Assembly: GCA_951812745.1 (NCBI GenBank)
Contig: OX638327.1
Location: 372,001 to 436,000, forward strand
DNA from: an uncultured Nitrospirales bacterium
Lineage (GTDB): Bacteria; Nitrospirota; Nitrospiria; Nitrospirales; UBA8639
Length of the DNA: 64,000 nt
Direction: 5' to 3'
In this document: in pieces, positions 26,981-35,859 of the stretch
Numbering within the stretch: the first letter of the stretch is position 1
How the letters are laid out: the number at the start of each line of letters is the position of its first letter
Translations under genes and position numbers: made by a program
Notes under the pieces: model-generated
Database searches by the model: none
What the model saw: only the letters and a program-made list of their open reading frames with translations
Told to the model about the DNA's origin: nothing

Positions 26981-28633
26981 TTATGACTTGGCCTGATTGC
27001 CGAGTCGGACCAGCGGGCGTTGGGCGTCGAGGTCGGCGTAAAAGTCCTGGCCCTCGTGATTGATGACGATGAAAGCCGGGAAGTCTTCGACTTCGATTTT
27101 CCGCACCGCCTCCATACCAAGATCCTCGAATGCGAGGACTTCGACTTTTTTGATGCTGTGTTCGGCTAGCCGTGCGGCAGGTCCACCGATGGAGCCCAGA
27201 TAGAACCCTCCATGCTTCCGGCAGGCCTCGCGCACTTGTTGGGAGCGGTTGCCTTTCGCCAGCATGACCATGCTGGCCCCTTCGGCCTGAAATTGATCCA
27301 CGTAGGAGTCCATGCGCCCGGCGGTCGTGGGGCCGAAGGACCCTGAGGCATAGCCTTCGGGTTTCTTGGCGGGGCCGGCGTAATACACGACGTGGTTTTT
27401 AAAATATTCGGGAAGGCCTTTTCCGGCATCCAGTTGTTCCTTCAGCCGGGCGTGGGCGATGTCTCGCGCGACGACAATGGGACCGGTCAGCGATAACCGG
27501 GTAGCTACCGGATGTTCGCGCAACTCCGAGAGGATAGCCGTCATCGGCCGGTTCAGGTCGATCTTAACGACCGTCTCGTCCAGGTCCTTTTCACTGACGT
27601 CCGGGAGGTAGTGCGCGGGATTCGTTTCGAGCTGTTCGAGAAAGATCCCGTCTTTGGTGATTTTGCCCAGGATTTGGCGGTCGGCCGAGCAGGAGACGCC
27701 CAGGCCCACGGGGCAGGATGCGCCGTGACGAGGGAGGCGAATGACCCGCACGTCGTGCGCGAAATATTTGCCGCCGAATTGGGCGCCGATACCGGTCTCA
27801 GCGCAGAGTCGAAAAATTTCCTTTTCGAAGTCGCGGTCCCGAAACGCACGACCCAAATGGTTCCCGGTGGTCGGGAGATCATCGAGATAATGGCAGCTCG
27901 CGAGTTTGACGGTCTTCAAGGTGAACTCCGCGGACAGGCCCCCGATCACGATGGCCAGGTGATAGGGCGGGCAGGCCGAGGTGCCGATCGTGCGGATTTT
28001 TTCCGCGACAAAGGCGAGCAGGGATTTCGGATTCAACAGGGCTTTCGTCTCTTGATAGAGAAAGGTTTTGTTCGCCGACCCGCCCCCTTTGGCGATAAAC
28101 AGGAAGCGGTATTCCGCCCCGGATTCGGCATAGAGTTCGATCTGAGCCGGGAGGTTCGTGCCGGTATTTTTCTCGGTATACATATCGAGGGGCGCCATCT
28201 GCGAATAGCGCAGGTGGCGTTGCGCGTAGGCGTCATAGATGCCGCGCGACAGCGCCTCGGCGGCGTCACCCGTGGTGAATACCTGCTGTCCCTTATACCC
28301 GACGACGATCGCCGTGCCGGTGTCCTGACAACCCGGCAACACCCGCCCGGCGGCAATGTTGGCATTCTTCAGCAGTTCCAACGCAACGAAGCGATCGTTC
28401 TCCGAGGCTTCGGGGTCGTCCAGAATGTTGCTCAATTGTTTGAGGTGACTCGCTCGCAGTAAATGTGCGACGTCATCCATGGCTTCACGCGCCAGGAGCG
28501 TGAGCGCTTCGGGCTGAACGGTGAGGATCTCCTGTCCGTCCAAAATAGTGGTGGCGACGTGGTCCGACGTCAACTTGCGATACGTCGTTTCATCCAGCCC
28601 GTGTTCGAAGATCTCCTGATACTGAAATTCCAT
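26981..28633 (-). CDS. Class I fumarate hydratase (4Fe-4S)
   Basis: 550 residues, the usual length for a single-chain class I fumarase (FumA/FumB type) that interconverts fumarate and malate in the citric acid cycle. Candidate cluster cysteines are C102 ([10 protein letters not shown]), C221 (GTSACPPYH) and C307 (GASCPVG). The C-terminal beta domain contains [26 protein letters not shown], matching family motifs. The oxygen-sensitive cluster suggests low-oxygen or well-protected metabolism. AGGAG lies ten bases before the ATG. No citric acid cycle partner is adjacent. Confidence 0.93.
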   Translation of the reverse strand: MEFQYQEIFEHGLDETTYRKLTSDHVATTILDGQEILTVQPEALTLLAREAMDDVAHLLRASHLKQLSNILDDPEASENDRFVALELLKNANIAAGRVLPGCQDTGTAIVVGYKGQQVFTTGDAAEALSRGIYDAYAQRHLRYSQMAPLDMYTEKNTGTNLPAQIELYAESGAEYRFLFIAKGGGSANKTFLYQETKALLNPKSLLAFVAEKIRTIGTSACPPYHLAIVIGGLSAEFTLKTVKLASCHYLDDLPTTGNHLGRAFRDRDFEKEIFRLCAETGIGAQFGGKYFAHDVRVIRLPRHGASCPVGLGVSCSADRQILGKITKDGIFLEQLETNPAHYLPDVSEKDLDETVVKIDLNRPMTAILSELREHPVATRLSLTGPIVVARDIAHARLKEQLDAGKGLPEYFKNHVVYYAGPAKKPEGYASGSFGPTTAGRMDSYVDQFQAEGASMVMLAKGNRSQQVREACRKHGGFYLGSIGGPAARLAEHSIKKVEVLAFEDLGMEAVRKIEVEDFPAFIVINHEGQDFYADLDAQRPLVRLGNQAKS

Positions 28634-28895
28634 CCAGCGTAGCTCCTGTTCTCGTCACAAGGGGGTATTTTGCTTCCTGCAATTCCTCACCGGAGAACGT
28701 TGTCGGCCATCGTTTCTCCAAGGACTCAATTTTGCCACACTTGAGCGTACGAATGCACCTCAGGACAGGCTTCGGCAAGCGCAATATTTAGGATGACTAC
28801 GCTGGTGTTTTGTGCAGGAAACCGGATTCCCGCCCCCGATCGCAGTCGAGGGCATGCTTCCACGGGAAGGGCAGAGGGGGATGGCGACTCAACTT

Positions 28896-29459
28896 TTATC
28901 CAACGGGAGGAGCCCAATCTTCGTCACGTCGCTCCTTTTGTGCTTCTTTGTACGCTTTCTCGTCTTCTTCCAATTTGTTGGCTGCCTGGATGTCCAAGAT
29001 TTCTTGCGGTGAGAGATACTTGAGGGCCGTCCCGACCAGGATTTTTTGCTGAATCGTTCCCTTGATTTGAATGTCGATAATGGCATTGGCGCCGATCTGT
29101 TGAGCCCGTTCCAGCAATTCAGCATGTAGCACATCCCAATTCATCGATGATGTTTCAGGTGGTTGTTCCACTTCCAATTCCCCTAATTCCTTGTAGGGAA
29201 TGACGGGTAATTCATCGAGAACCTCGACTTTCTGATTGGAAGGTCCGTTCACGCCGGTTTCCGTGATCGGCACGGTTTCAGAGTCTTTTGATTGAGGGGC
29301 CCGTGCAGCATTGACGTCAAAAGCTTTGAGTCGTGCGCTGGCCACGGCCGCTTCGTGAGGGTTGCTGCTCGCAGCCATCCGTTTGAGTTTTTCAACCCGT
29401 TCGAGCGCTTCCTTGAGGCTCATCTTGGCCCCTGGTTTCCGTAGTGCGTTGATTGGCAT
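28896..29459 (-). CDS. DUF2786-type protein with YbjQ-like C-terminal segment
   Basis: 187 residues, soluble. The N-terminus (SLKEALERVEKLKRMAASSNPHEAAVASARLKAF) matches the short DUF2786 helical domain. After an acidic linker, a C-terminal segment (ERAQQIGANAIIDIQIKGTIQQKILVGTALKYL) resembles the oligomerising YbjQ/heavy-metal-binding fold. The end is charged and helical. The ATG at 29459 has GGAG nine bases before it. Function unknown. The 260 bases downstream, before fumarase, contain no gene I can support. Confidence 0.6.
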   Translation of the reverse strand: MPINALRKPGAKMSLKEALERVEKLKRMAASSNPHEAAVASARLKAFDVNAARAPQSKDSETVPITETGVNGPSNQKVEVLDELPVIPYKELGELEVEQPPETSSMNWDVLHAELLERAQQIGANAIIDIQIKGTIQQKILVGTALKYLSPQEILDIQAANKLEEDEKAYKEAQKERRDEDWAPPVG

Positions 29460-29637
29460 GAACAAGACTCCGTGAAGAGCGAGAAAAGAAGAGGATGTCA
29501 GATCAAGGAAATTTCAAGGTGCCTGATATGCAATGAACGTGCGGGAAGAAGAAATGATCTTCCTTATGCGAAACTGAATTTCTACCGACCGGCAAAACCA
29601 AATGTCAACCGGCGAGTGTCAGGAAGAGCCCTCCTCT

Positions 29638-30603
29638 TTAGGCGCTGTCCATGCTGAGCGCGATAGCATAAATCCCGAACTGGGCGACCCAATGTCCATA
29701 CTTCTTGTAGTCGTCACGCCAATATTCTGGATGGTTCATCTGTGTCACAAGGTGTCGAACGTACTGGTCGCGGTACCTGGACTGTCCCGTGTATTGAAAC
29801 AGATCCCACAATCCCCAGCACCGGCTGAAATTGAGGCCGGCGGAATGCGGGACGGTCGGACGGTGGACGGGTTCCAACTGCAAGTCTTGTGCAAGGTACG
29901 CGCGTAACCAAGGGGCAGTCTCGTTGCCAGGAAGAATGGCGAGAATCGCTCGTATGCGTTGCAGGGCGGCCGGGAAAAATTCATCGGTCAGGTCGTCGCA
30001 GGAGGAGGGGAGAGCCTGGTCGAGGGGTAGCAATCGCTCCCGTGTAAACACGGATAAGGCTTCAGCCAAGCCGATGTCATTGTTCCATTGAGCCCACTCC
30101 CATACATTCAATACGGCCCAGGAGACGTTGCCATAGGCGCGGTGTCGGGCATGAATCACTATTTCGTTGTCGGACAGGGAAAAGAGCCACTGTTCAAGCC
30201 GCCGTGCCAGTTCCGCGGCGATTGCCCGCAAATCGTCTTGCTGAAAAAAACGCTGGCGATCTTGAGCCAGTTTCAGGAACCACGCGTATCCATAGGGAAG
30301 TTCCCGGTTCAATTCACCGTTCCGAATACAGACGAGTTCCCGGTCCAGTTTATCAGGGATGAGCAAGGATTCAGCCAAGTGCCTCCACTGGGGCTCTCCC
30401 GTTAGCCGGGATACGGTCAATAAGGCATAGAGTCCATGGACACAGGAATGCCAGTCAATGCAACCACGAAACGCAGGATGAGTGGTATCCTGGCGCGTGA
30501 TGCCCTCGGCAATAGGGATGGCCAAGGCCGACAGGTAGTCAAATCGGGATGCGGAGAACGATTCCCAGGAGGTGGGTGAATGGTTTGTATGGCTGAACGT
30601 CAT
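29638..30603 (-). CDS. DUF2891 family protein
   Basis: 321 residues with the family opening HPAFRGCIDWHSCVHGLYALL (~42-62) and helical-barrel-like repeats such as LPYGYAWFLKLAQD and YGNVSWAVLNVWEWAQW. The DUF2891 domain resembles (alpha/alpha)6-barrel proteins; activity is unknown. The conserved Asp, His and His near residue 50 are plausible active-site residues. It starts one base after the stop of the small gene upstream, so the two are likely cotranscribed. Confidence 0.75.
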   Translation of the reverse strand: MTFSHTNHSPTSWESFSASRFDYLSALAIPIAEGITRQDTTHPAFRGCIDWHSCVHGLYALLTVSRLTGEPQWRHLAESLLIPDKLDRELVCIRNGELNRELPYGYAWFLKLAQDRQRFFQQDDLRAIAAELARRLEQWLFSLSDNEIVIHARHRAYGNVSWAVLNVWEWAQWNNDIGLAEALSVFTRERLLPLDQALPSSCDDLTDEFFPAALQRIRAILAILPGNETAPWLRAYLAQDLQLEPVHRPTVPHSAGLNFSRCWGLWDLFQYTGQSRYRDQYVRHLVTQMNHPEYWRDDYKKYGHWVAQFGIYAIALSMDSA

Positions 30604-30604
30604 C

Positions 30605-30919
30605 TTACCTGGGCGGAAGCAGAGGGCCTGCCCAAAGCCCTTTCACGCGTTGAACATCCACTAAATTGTTCGGGGGACCCAAATCGGCCATGAGTTTGGT
30701 GTCGATACGGCCATGTTCCACAAGGAGAAGCTGTGGTTCAGCGACGCCTTGTGGCTTAAACCAGTACCATCCCGGACAGTCCGGAGTCTTGTCGGTCCAG
30801 TTGGGGATCATGTGTCCGAGCTCTCGCTCGATCTTTGCCTGCACCTGGTTGGGATTATGGTTGCCCAACAGCGATTTCAGCGAATCGTAGAGGGCTTCGG
30901 CGTGGATACGTAAAGACAT
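30605..30919 (-). CDS. Small hypothetical protein
   Basis: 104 residues. A helical N-terminus (RIHAEALYDSLKSLLGNHNPNQVQAKIERELGHMIPNW) precedes a beta-rich part with DCPGWYWFKPQGVAEPQLLLVEHGR. I recognise no family. AAGGAGGTCGT directly before the ATG is an excellent ribosome site, so it is a real gene. It sits immediately upstream of the DUF2891 gene. Confidence 0.65.
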   Translation of the reverse strand: MSLRIHAEALYDSLKSLLGNHNPNQVQAKIERELGHMIPNWTDKTPDCPGWYWFKPQGVAEPQLLLVEHGRIDTKLMADLGPPNNLVDVQRVKGLWAGPLLPPR

Positions 30920-31065
30920 ACGACCTCCTTGGTCTCTGTTCTTCTTATGCCATCCCCGTCACGAGGAGTAAAGAGCAAAACAGAAGGTCATGGGTAGAAA
31001 TTTGGAGTATACTGGAGAAAACGGAACGGATAGCCTGGGATCACAGCCACGAGGAGCCAACGACG

Positions 31066-31671
31066 ATGAAGAACTTGCCCTGCTGGAAAACATTCGCGCT
31101 CACCATTGCGTGGGTGCTGATCAGTGGTCCTTTGTCCTGGGCGGATTTTCGCCTTGGCGAAGATGCCTATCTGGCGCAGGATTACGAAACCGCGATGCGG
31201 GAATGGGCCCCGCTTGCTGCCCAAGGGAATGCCGAGGCCCAAAACATGGTGGGGTACATGTATCGGTGGGGGCAGGGCGTCGCACAGGATTTCGAGACGG
31301 CCCGATACTGGTATCGGTTGGCGGCTGATCAAGGTCATCAGAGCGCGCAAAATAATCTGGGATTACTCTACCGTTATGGCCTGGGTGTGCCGAAAGATTA
31401 CGCTAAAGCGTTTCGATGGTTTCTGAGGGCGGCGGAGCAGGGTAACGCGGCAGGACAAAATCACGTAGGGCTGATGTTCTACAAGGGCGAAGGCGTCAAG
31501 CAGGATTACATCCAGGCCTATCAATGGGCCTTTCTGGCAGCGGAGCAGGGGATGGACCCGGCGCTGGAAGCCTTGTCCATGCTGGAACAGGAGATGACGC
31601 CCGCGCAGATTGAAAAAGCCGAAGCTTTAGCCAGGGCCTGGAGACCGAAGGGGCCGGAGACGGTGTTGTAG
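31066..31671 (+). CDS. Sel1-repeat exported protein
   Basis: 201 residues with a signal peptide (TFALTIAWVLISGPLSWA) and four to five Sel1-like repeats, e.g. AEAQNMVGYMYRWGQGVAQDFETARYWY and SAQNNLGLLYRYGLGVPKDYAKAFRWF. Sel1 repeats form a TPR-like solenoid for protein binding; the mature protein should be periplasmic. The ATG at 31066 has GAGGAG nine bases upstream. A longer open frame from 30835 has no signal peptide at its start and overlaps the divergent gene, so it is rejected. Confidence 0.85.
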   Translation: MKNLPCWKTFALTIAWVLISGPLSWADFRLGEDAYLAQDYETAMREWAPLAAQGNAEAQNMVGYMYRWGQGVAQDFETARYWYRLAADQGHQSAQNNLGLLYRYGLGVPKDYAKAFRWFLRAAEQGNAAGQNHVGLMFYKGEGVKQDYIQAYQWAFLAAEQGMDPALEALSMLEQEMTPAQIEKAEALARAWRPKGPETVL

Positions 31672-31723
31672 TGGGAGAAACTTTCCGTTTCAAGCAGGCC
31701 GTCTGCTCTTCAAAACGTTCCTG

Positions 31724-32380
31724 TCAGTACCCTTCCCGTTTGATGCAGGAATGAGCGATCTCGATCTGTTGTCTTCCACAAGATTGTGTGAACAGCCGAT
31801 GATACGAGGCCGAATCCGTCACGGCCGCTACGTGCAGTTGGTGACAAAGTTGAATGGTATAGGTCAACGCTGCGCTGGTTTTGACCAGTGCCCATCCGTA
31901 CTCAAAAGCCGGGTCGTCTTCGTGATGGATGGATTGGCGACTCAGGGCTTTGACCGACTCCACCGAAAAAGGTTTTTCTTGCCAATCCGGTGTCCCGAAT
32001 GCGGGCAAAGACGAGCTTTCTAGGGAGTCCCCTCGCTTTTGAATGTCTGATTCATCAAACAACGTACGCTGAAAACGATAGTCATCCGACAAGGCTTCAT
32101 GAAAAATGGAGCGCCACGTTGGATCGGCTAAATCCTGATCCACTGCCGCCATCGCATCCGGATGTAACGTGCCGCTGACATTGTGGCCTTGGATGATTCG
32201 ACCTGCTTCCAGAAGTTGAGGATAGTAGTCGCCCATGCGATCGGGAAAGGCCGTCGTTCCCATGAATGACGTCAGGCGCAGGGCCATGAAATCGCGAAAA
32301 TGCACAATCGCATATTCTTTTAAGAGAAGCTCCAGGGTACGCTCATGGCACAAGTGGAAGGGATAATACAGTGCGTCCAT
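31724..32380 (-). CDS. Hypothetical protein
   Basis: 218 residues, soluble. It begins MDALYYPFHLCHERTLELLLKEYAIVHF and has a helical middle; the last third includes YTIQLCHQLHVAAVTDS and a Cys/His-containing tail. I recognise no family. It ends seven bases before the ychF gene's stop side boundary on the same strand, so it is transcribed from upstream of or together with ychF. Composition matches its neighbours. Confidence 0.6.
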   Translation of the reverse strand: MDALYYPFHLCHERTLELLLKEYAIVHFRDFMALRLTSFMGTTAFPDRMGDYYPQLLEAGRIIQGHNVSGTLHPDAMAAVDQDLADPTWRSIFHEALSDDYRFQRTLFDESDIQKRGDSLESSSLPAFGTPDWQEKPFSVESVKALSRQSIHHEDDPAFEYGWALVKTSAALTYTIQLCHQLHVAAVTDSASYHRLFTQSCGRQQIEIAHSCIKREGY

Positions 32381-32386
32381 AGGTGT

Positions 32387-33457
32387 TTAGACGTTGAACT
32401 TGAAATGACACACGTCACCGTCCTTCATCACGTAGTCTCTGCCCTCGGAGCGGATGAGACCTTTCTCTCGCAACGCTTGCTCCGACTGGTATCGATCCAG
32501 ATCCGTGAAGCCGTACACGTCGGCTTTGATAAATCCCTTTTCGAAGTCCGAGTGGATCACGCCGGCGGCTTGGGGTGCTTTGGCTCCTACGGGGATCGTC
32601 CACGCCCGGACTTCCTTGGGGCCCCCGGTAAAATATGAGCAGAGTCCCAGCGTGTTGTACGCAGCCACGATGACCCGTTCCAGGCCGCTGTGTTGCATGC
32701 CCAGGTCAGCCATGAACAGGTTGCGGTCCTCGTCGGACAGCTCGGCTAATTCACTTTCCAGTTTGCCGCAGAGTACGACCGATTCCGCCTCGCGTTGCTG
32801 GACGAACGTTTGAAAATCATCCACAACGGCCGGGTCCGTGTTCTCGTCGGCATTGCCGACGTACAGGACGGGTTTTGCGGTCAGCAGGAAGAAACCCTTG
32901 AGACTTTCGGGGGCAAGTCCTAGTGTCCGTGCTGGTTTGCCCTCTTCGAGTGCCGTCTTCACGATATTGAGTAATTCCAAGGTCTCTTTCGATGCCGTGT
33001 CTCCGGTTCTGGCCTTCCCCTCGACCTTGTCGAATTGTTTCGAGACACTTTCGAGATCGGCCAGCATCAATTCGGTCTCGATCACGTCGATGTCCCGCTT
33101 CGGGTCGATGCCGTCTAACGTGTGTTCGACATTGGGATTCTGAAAGAGACGGACCATGTGCAGGATTGCGTCGACTTCCCGGATGTGGGCCAGGAATTTG
33201 TTGCCGAGTCCCTCGCCTTGCGCAGCGCCTTTGCCCAGGCCGGCGATGTCGACAAACCGGCAGAAGGCGGGAGTCGTTTTTTGCGGTTTGAAGACGTCCG
33301 TGAGGCGGGTCAGCCTGGAGTCGGGAACGGGAACGACGCCGAGGTTTGCTTCGATGGTGGTAAAGGGATAGCTCGACGCGGCCGCGCCTCCTGACGTCAG
33401 TGCGTTAAAGATCGTCGATTTGCCGATGTTGGGGAGCCCGACAATGCCAATTTCCAT
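32387..33457 (-). CDS. ychF: Redox-regulated ATPase YchF (OLA1 family)
   Basis: 356-residue Obg-related P-loop protein that prefers ATP. G1 GLPNIGKST (7-15), the DxxG-type G3 DIAGLGKGAAQGEG, G4-region YVGNADE and the C-terminal TGS domain (CSYFTGGPKEVRAWTIPVGAKAPQAAGVIHSDFEKGFIKA) are present. Length and order match the family. It binds ribosomes and is linked to oxidative stress responses elsewhere. Its upstream gap holds a palindromic element. Confidence 0.96.
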   Translation of the reverse strand: MEIGIVGLPNIGKSTIFNALTSGGAAASSYPFTTIEANLGVVPVPDSRLTRLTDVFKPQKTTPAFCRFVDIAGLGKGAAQGEGLGNKFLAHIREVDAILHMVRLFQNPNVEHTLDGIDPKRDIDVIETELMLADLESVSKQFDKVEGKARTGDTASKETLELLNIVKTALEEGKPARTLGLAPESLKGFFLLTAKPVLYVGNADENTDPAVVDDFQTFVQQREAESVVLCGKLESELAELSDEDRNLFMADLGMQHSGLERVIVAAYNTLGLCSYFTGGPKEVRAWTIPVGAKAPQAAGVIHSDFEKGFIKADVYGFTDLDRYQSEQALREKGLIRSEGRDYVMKDGDVCHFKFNV

Positions 33458-33851
33458 GGGAGACGCATCCTAGCAAACCGGTTCCGGCCACGGCTAGTGG
33501 GGATTGTAACTGTTCACCTCGCAGGTCTCTACCCCACCTGACCTTCCCTTACAAAGGGGAGGGACAAGATGGGCATGCCTTTCTGACGCCCCTCCTTTGT
33601 AAGGAGGGGTAAGGGGAGGTAGAAGATTAGGTCTGCCAGTTTCCCTTTATTATCAAACGGTTATGTTATGAAAGGACAAGGTGTCATACGGAGGAAACCT
33701 GAAATTTTTCGGTTGTTTTTAGAGCCATGCCCTTGATTTGCCGCAAGAATTGGTTATGAAAAAGAACATAAACACGCGGCACGTTGCGGAACAATCCATT
33801 TAGGCCCGTTCCTGGATACTCCGGAACAGTCGCGAACAAGGGGGATACCAT
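33458..33851. other. Intergenic gap with a palindromic element
   Basis: 394 bases between divergent ychF and the zinc-ribbon gene. It contains the 94-base palindromic element at 33529-33622. The rest is moderately AT-rich with no supported gene. Promoters for both flanking genes should lie here, but no clear hexamer pair is seen. Confidence 0.6.
33529..33622. repeat. MITE-like 94-bp palindromic element
   Basis: Terminal CTACC and GGTAG, with inner blocks CTTCCCTTACAAAGGGGAGG and CCCCTCCTTTGTAAGGAGGGG, give an imperfect inverted repeat over the full length. Half-elements recur at 46567-46622, 46759-46794 and 52919-52968. There is no coding capacity. It is a non-autonomous repeat of unknown mobilising enzyme. 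Confidence 0.65.
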
Positions 33852-34031
33852 ATGAAATGTCCACGTTGTGAGGGTTTTATGATCAGGGATCATTTTTATG
33901 ATCCGGATGGTCCTTTTCTTCGTATTGAGACCTTACGGTGTCTGAATTGCGGGGAAACGGTCTATCCGAAAACAGCAAGACAATCGGTACCGGACCGAGG
34001 CAACAGAAAGCCCGCCTCTCAAGCTGCGTAA
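33852..34031 (+). CDS. Zinc-ribbon microprotein
   Basis: 59 residues. Two CxxC knuckles, CPRC (3-6) and CLNC (30-33), form a zinc ribbon, followed by a basic disordered tail. AAGGGGG lies about seven bases before the ATG. It ends 42 bases before the sigma factor gene on the same strand, so the two are probably cotranscribed. Small zinc ribbons often bind nucleic acid or protein; an accessory role for the sigma factor is only a suggestion from position. Confidence 0.7.
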   Translation: MKCPRCEGFMIRDHFYDPDGPFLRIETLRCLNCGETVYPKTARQSVPDRGNRKPASQAA

Positions 34032-34073
34032 CCGTCGTGGGCATCGGTCATCAGAAACCCGTAGAGGTGCATC

Positions 34074-35555
34074 ATGCGTCAAGCCCCGTTACCCAGTGTT
34101 ACAGAACCTGAAATTGATCAACTATCGTCGGTGATGGCGGCCGAGGATGTCCCGGTTCGTCTTCCGCAGGCTCCCTCACGGCGGGAGGGCGCGATTGCTC
34201 CTCAGAAGGAAGAGGGAGCACGTGGACCGACCCAAGTGTTTTTGAAGGAGATGGGTCAGGTTGCATTATTGACGCGTGAAGAGGAAGTGCGGCTTGCCAG
34301 ACAGATCGAAGCAGGTAGTGCTGAAATGGCGCGAGCCGTCTACGGACTCCCCCTGGTTCTCGATCGCTTGGAGTCACTCCGTGTGTCTTTGCAGCGGCGT
34401 GAGATTCCCGTGTCTGCGGTCGTGACCCTCGACCGCGGGTCCGGTGAGCAGAACGTTGAATCTGCGGGTGCGGAACAGGAGGACGTGCGCAATCGAACCA
34501 TGAGTGGACTATCGGCCATCCGGCGCGCCTCGAAACCTCTGCAAACGTATTACCGCGACAAATGTGCCCGTCCGGCGGCAAGAGATGCTTCTCATACGTT
34601 GAAACACGTGGAGTCCACTCGACAACGCATTGCCGCTCGGGTCAAGTCATTGCATTTTACGGATGAATATCAGGGCCGGCTGCTGTCCCGGGTCAAGACC
34701 CTGGCGAACGAACTTCGTTCAGATCGGCAAGAAAGTTTGAAGAACGTTGAGCAGAACGTCCTGTTTATGCCCGTCGGCCTGTTCCTGGAACATGTGGACA
34801 GGATTGAACAGGCTGAGCGAAACATCGCAGACGGGAAAAACAGGCTCATTCAGGCCAACTTGCGATTGGTGGTGAGTATTGCCAAACAGTATCTGGGACG
34901 CGGCCTTCAATTTTTGGATCTCGTTCAAGAAGGAAACATCGGGTTGATGAAGGCCGTCGACAAGTTTGAATATCAACGCGGGTACAAGTTCAGCACCTAT
35001 GCGACGTGGTGGATCCGGCAACGAATGTCGCGTGCCATTGCCGATCAGGCCAATACGATCCGGGTTCCGGTTCATATGCACGAATCGATTCAAAAATTGA
35101 ACAAGGCGTCGGCACGATTGGTGCAACGCTACGGGCGTCGACCCACCGTTGACGAATTGGCCGAACACGTGGAGTTGTCCGAGGAGAAGACCCGGGAAAT
35201 GATGAGCTACCACAAGGAGCCTGTGTCGTTGGAAACCCCGGTGGGTGATCAAGAAGAGACCCGGTTAGGTGACCTTCTCGAGGATCGGACCGTCTCTCCC
35301 CCTTATGCGGCTGCCCTACGGTATGACACGCGGCGCACAGTGGATAAGGCCTTGGGTGTGTTGACGCCGAAGGAAGAGTACATCATTAAAAAACGATTCG
35401 GGATCGGGTTTGCCAAAGGTCATACCTTGGAAGAAATCAGCGAAGATTTTGGCGTGACGCGGGAACGCATCCGTCAAATTGAAGCATCCGCCCTCAGGAA
35501 ATTGCGCCAACCGCAATGTCTGGAATTGTTGCAAGATCTCGCGGAAATGAATTAA
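34074..35555 (+). CDS. Sigma-70 family factor (RpoD/RpoS-like)
   Basis: 493 residues. Region 1.2 (GPTQVFLKEMGQVALLTREEE, ~51-71), a non-conserved insert of about 130 residues, region 2 with NLRLVVSIAKQY, DLVQEGNIGLMKAVDKFEY and the -10-reading TYATWWIRQRMSRAIADQ, region 3, and region 4.2 with HTLEEISEDFGVTRERIRQIE. The acidic region 1.1 of a full primary sigma appears short or absent, so this may be the housekeeping factor or a group 2 paralogue. AGAGGTG lies six bases before the ATG. It is preceded by the zinc-ribbon gene. Confidence 0.9.
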   Translation: MRQAPLPSVTEPEIDQLSSVMAAEDVPVRLPQAPSRREGAIAPQKEEGARGPTQVFLKEMGQVALLTREEEVRLARQIEAGSAEMARAVYGLPLVLDRLESLRVSLQRREIPVSAVVTLDRGSGEQNVESAGAEQEDVRNRTMSGLSAIRRASKPLQTYYRDKCARPAARDASHTLKHVESTRQRIAARVKSLHFTDEYQGRLLSRVKTLANELRSDRQESLKNVEQNVLFMPVGLFLEHVDRIEQAERNIADGKNRLIQANLRLVVSIAKQYLGRGLQFLDLVQEGNIGLMKAVDKFEYQRGYKFSTYATWWIRQRMSRAIADQANTIRVPVHMHESIQKLNKASARLVQRYGRRPTVDELAEHVELSEEKTREMMSYHKEPVSLETPVGDQEETRLGDLLEDRTVSPPYAAALRYDTRRTVDKALGVLTPKEEYIIKKRFGIGFAKGHTLEEISEDFGVTRERIRQIEASALRKLRQPQCLELLQDLAEMN

Positions 35556-35641
35556 GCGTTGGCATGTGCATGGCCGACGCCATCTGGATTTTTGATTGCG
35601 GATTGCGGATTTTGGATTGGCGTCATCTGTGTGCAGTCGGA

Positions 35642-35673
35642 GTAGGTCGGATTAGCGGAGCGTAATCCGACAG
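35642..35673. repeat. GTAGGTCGG palindrome
   Basis: GTAGGTCGGATTAGCG pairs with CGTAATCCGACAG. An intact member of the dispersed family present at least seven times in this window. Confidence 0.75.
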
Positions 35674-35705
35674 CGTGGCTGATTCGTTGAGAATTGTCAC
35701 CGCTT

Positions 35706-35756
35706 CCCCGTCTTTGTCAGACAACCCCCTCAATCCCCCTTATCAGGGGGACGGCA
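35706..35756. repeat. CCCCCTTAT-type half element
   Basis: About 50 bases beginning CCCCGTCTTTGTCAGACAA and containing ATCCCCCTTATCAGGGGGAC. Nearly the same sequence occurs at 50944-50994, where a second arm completes a longer palindrome. Confidence 0.6.
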
Positions 35757-35859
35757 AGCAGACAATTCCCTCTGAATTTCGAGCCATTCCCTTCCTATTT
35801 GTGTTAGAGTTCCGGTATTCCTTGTCCTCGTTCAGACAGGCCGAAAGGAGGGGATTCTC

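Larger units (their letters stand above)
35556..35859. other. Intergenic gap filled with repeats
   Basis: 304 bases between the sigma factor and floA. It holds a short direct-repeat patch (GATTGCG and GGATT units near 35592-35620), the palindrome at 35642-35673 and the half-element at 35706-35756. No gene is supported. AGGAGG just before 35860 serves floA. Confidence 0.6.

Noticed and set aside
30835-31065. Upstream extension of the Sel1-repeat gene
   Set aside because: It would bury the signal peptide and overlap the divergent small gene; GAGGAG supports the ATG at 31066.
33684-33893. Minus-strand 69-codon open frame upstream of the zinc-ribbon gene
   Set aside because: No ribosome site or family signal, and it overlaps the start of the better-supported zinc-ribbon gene.
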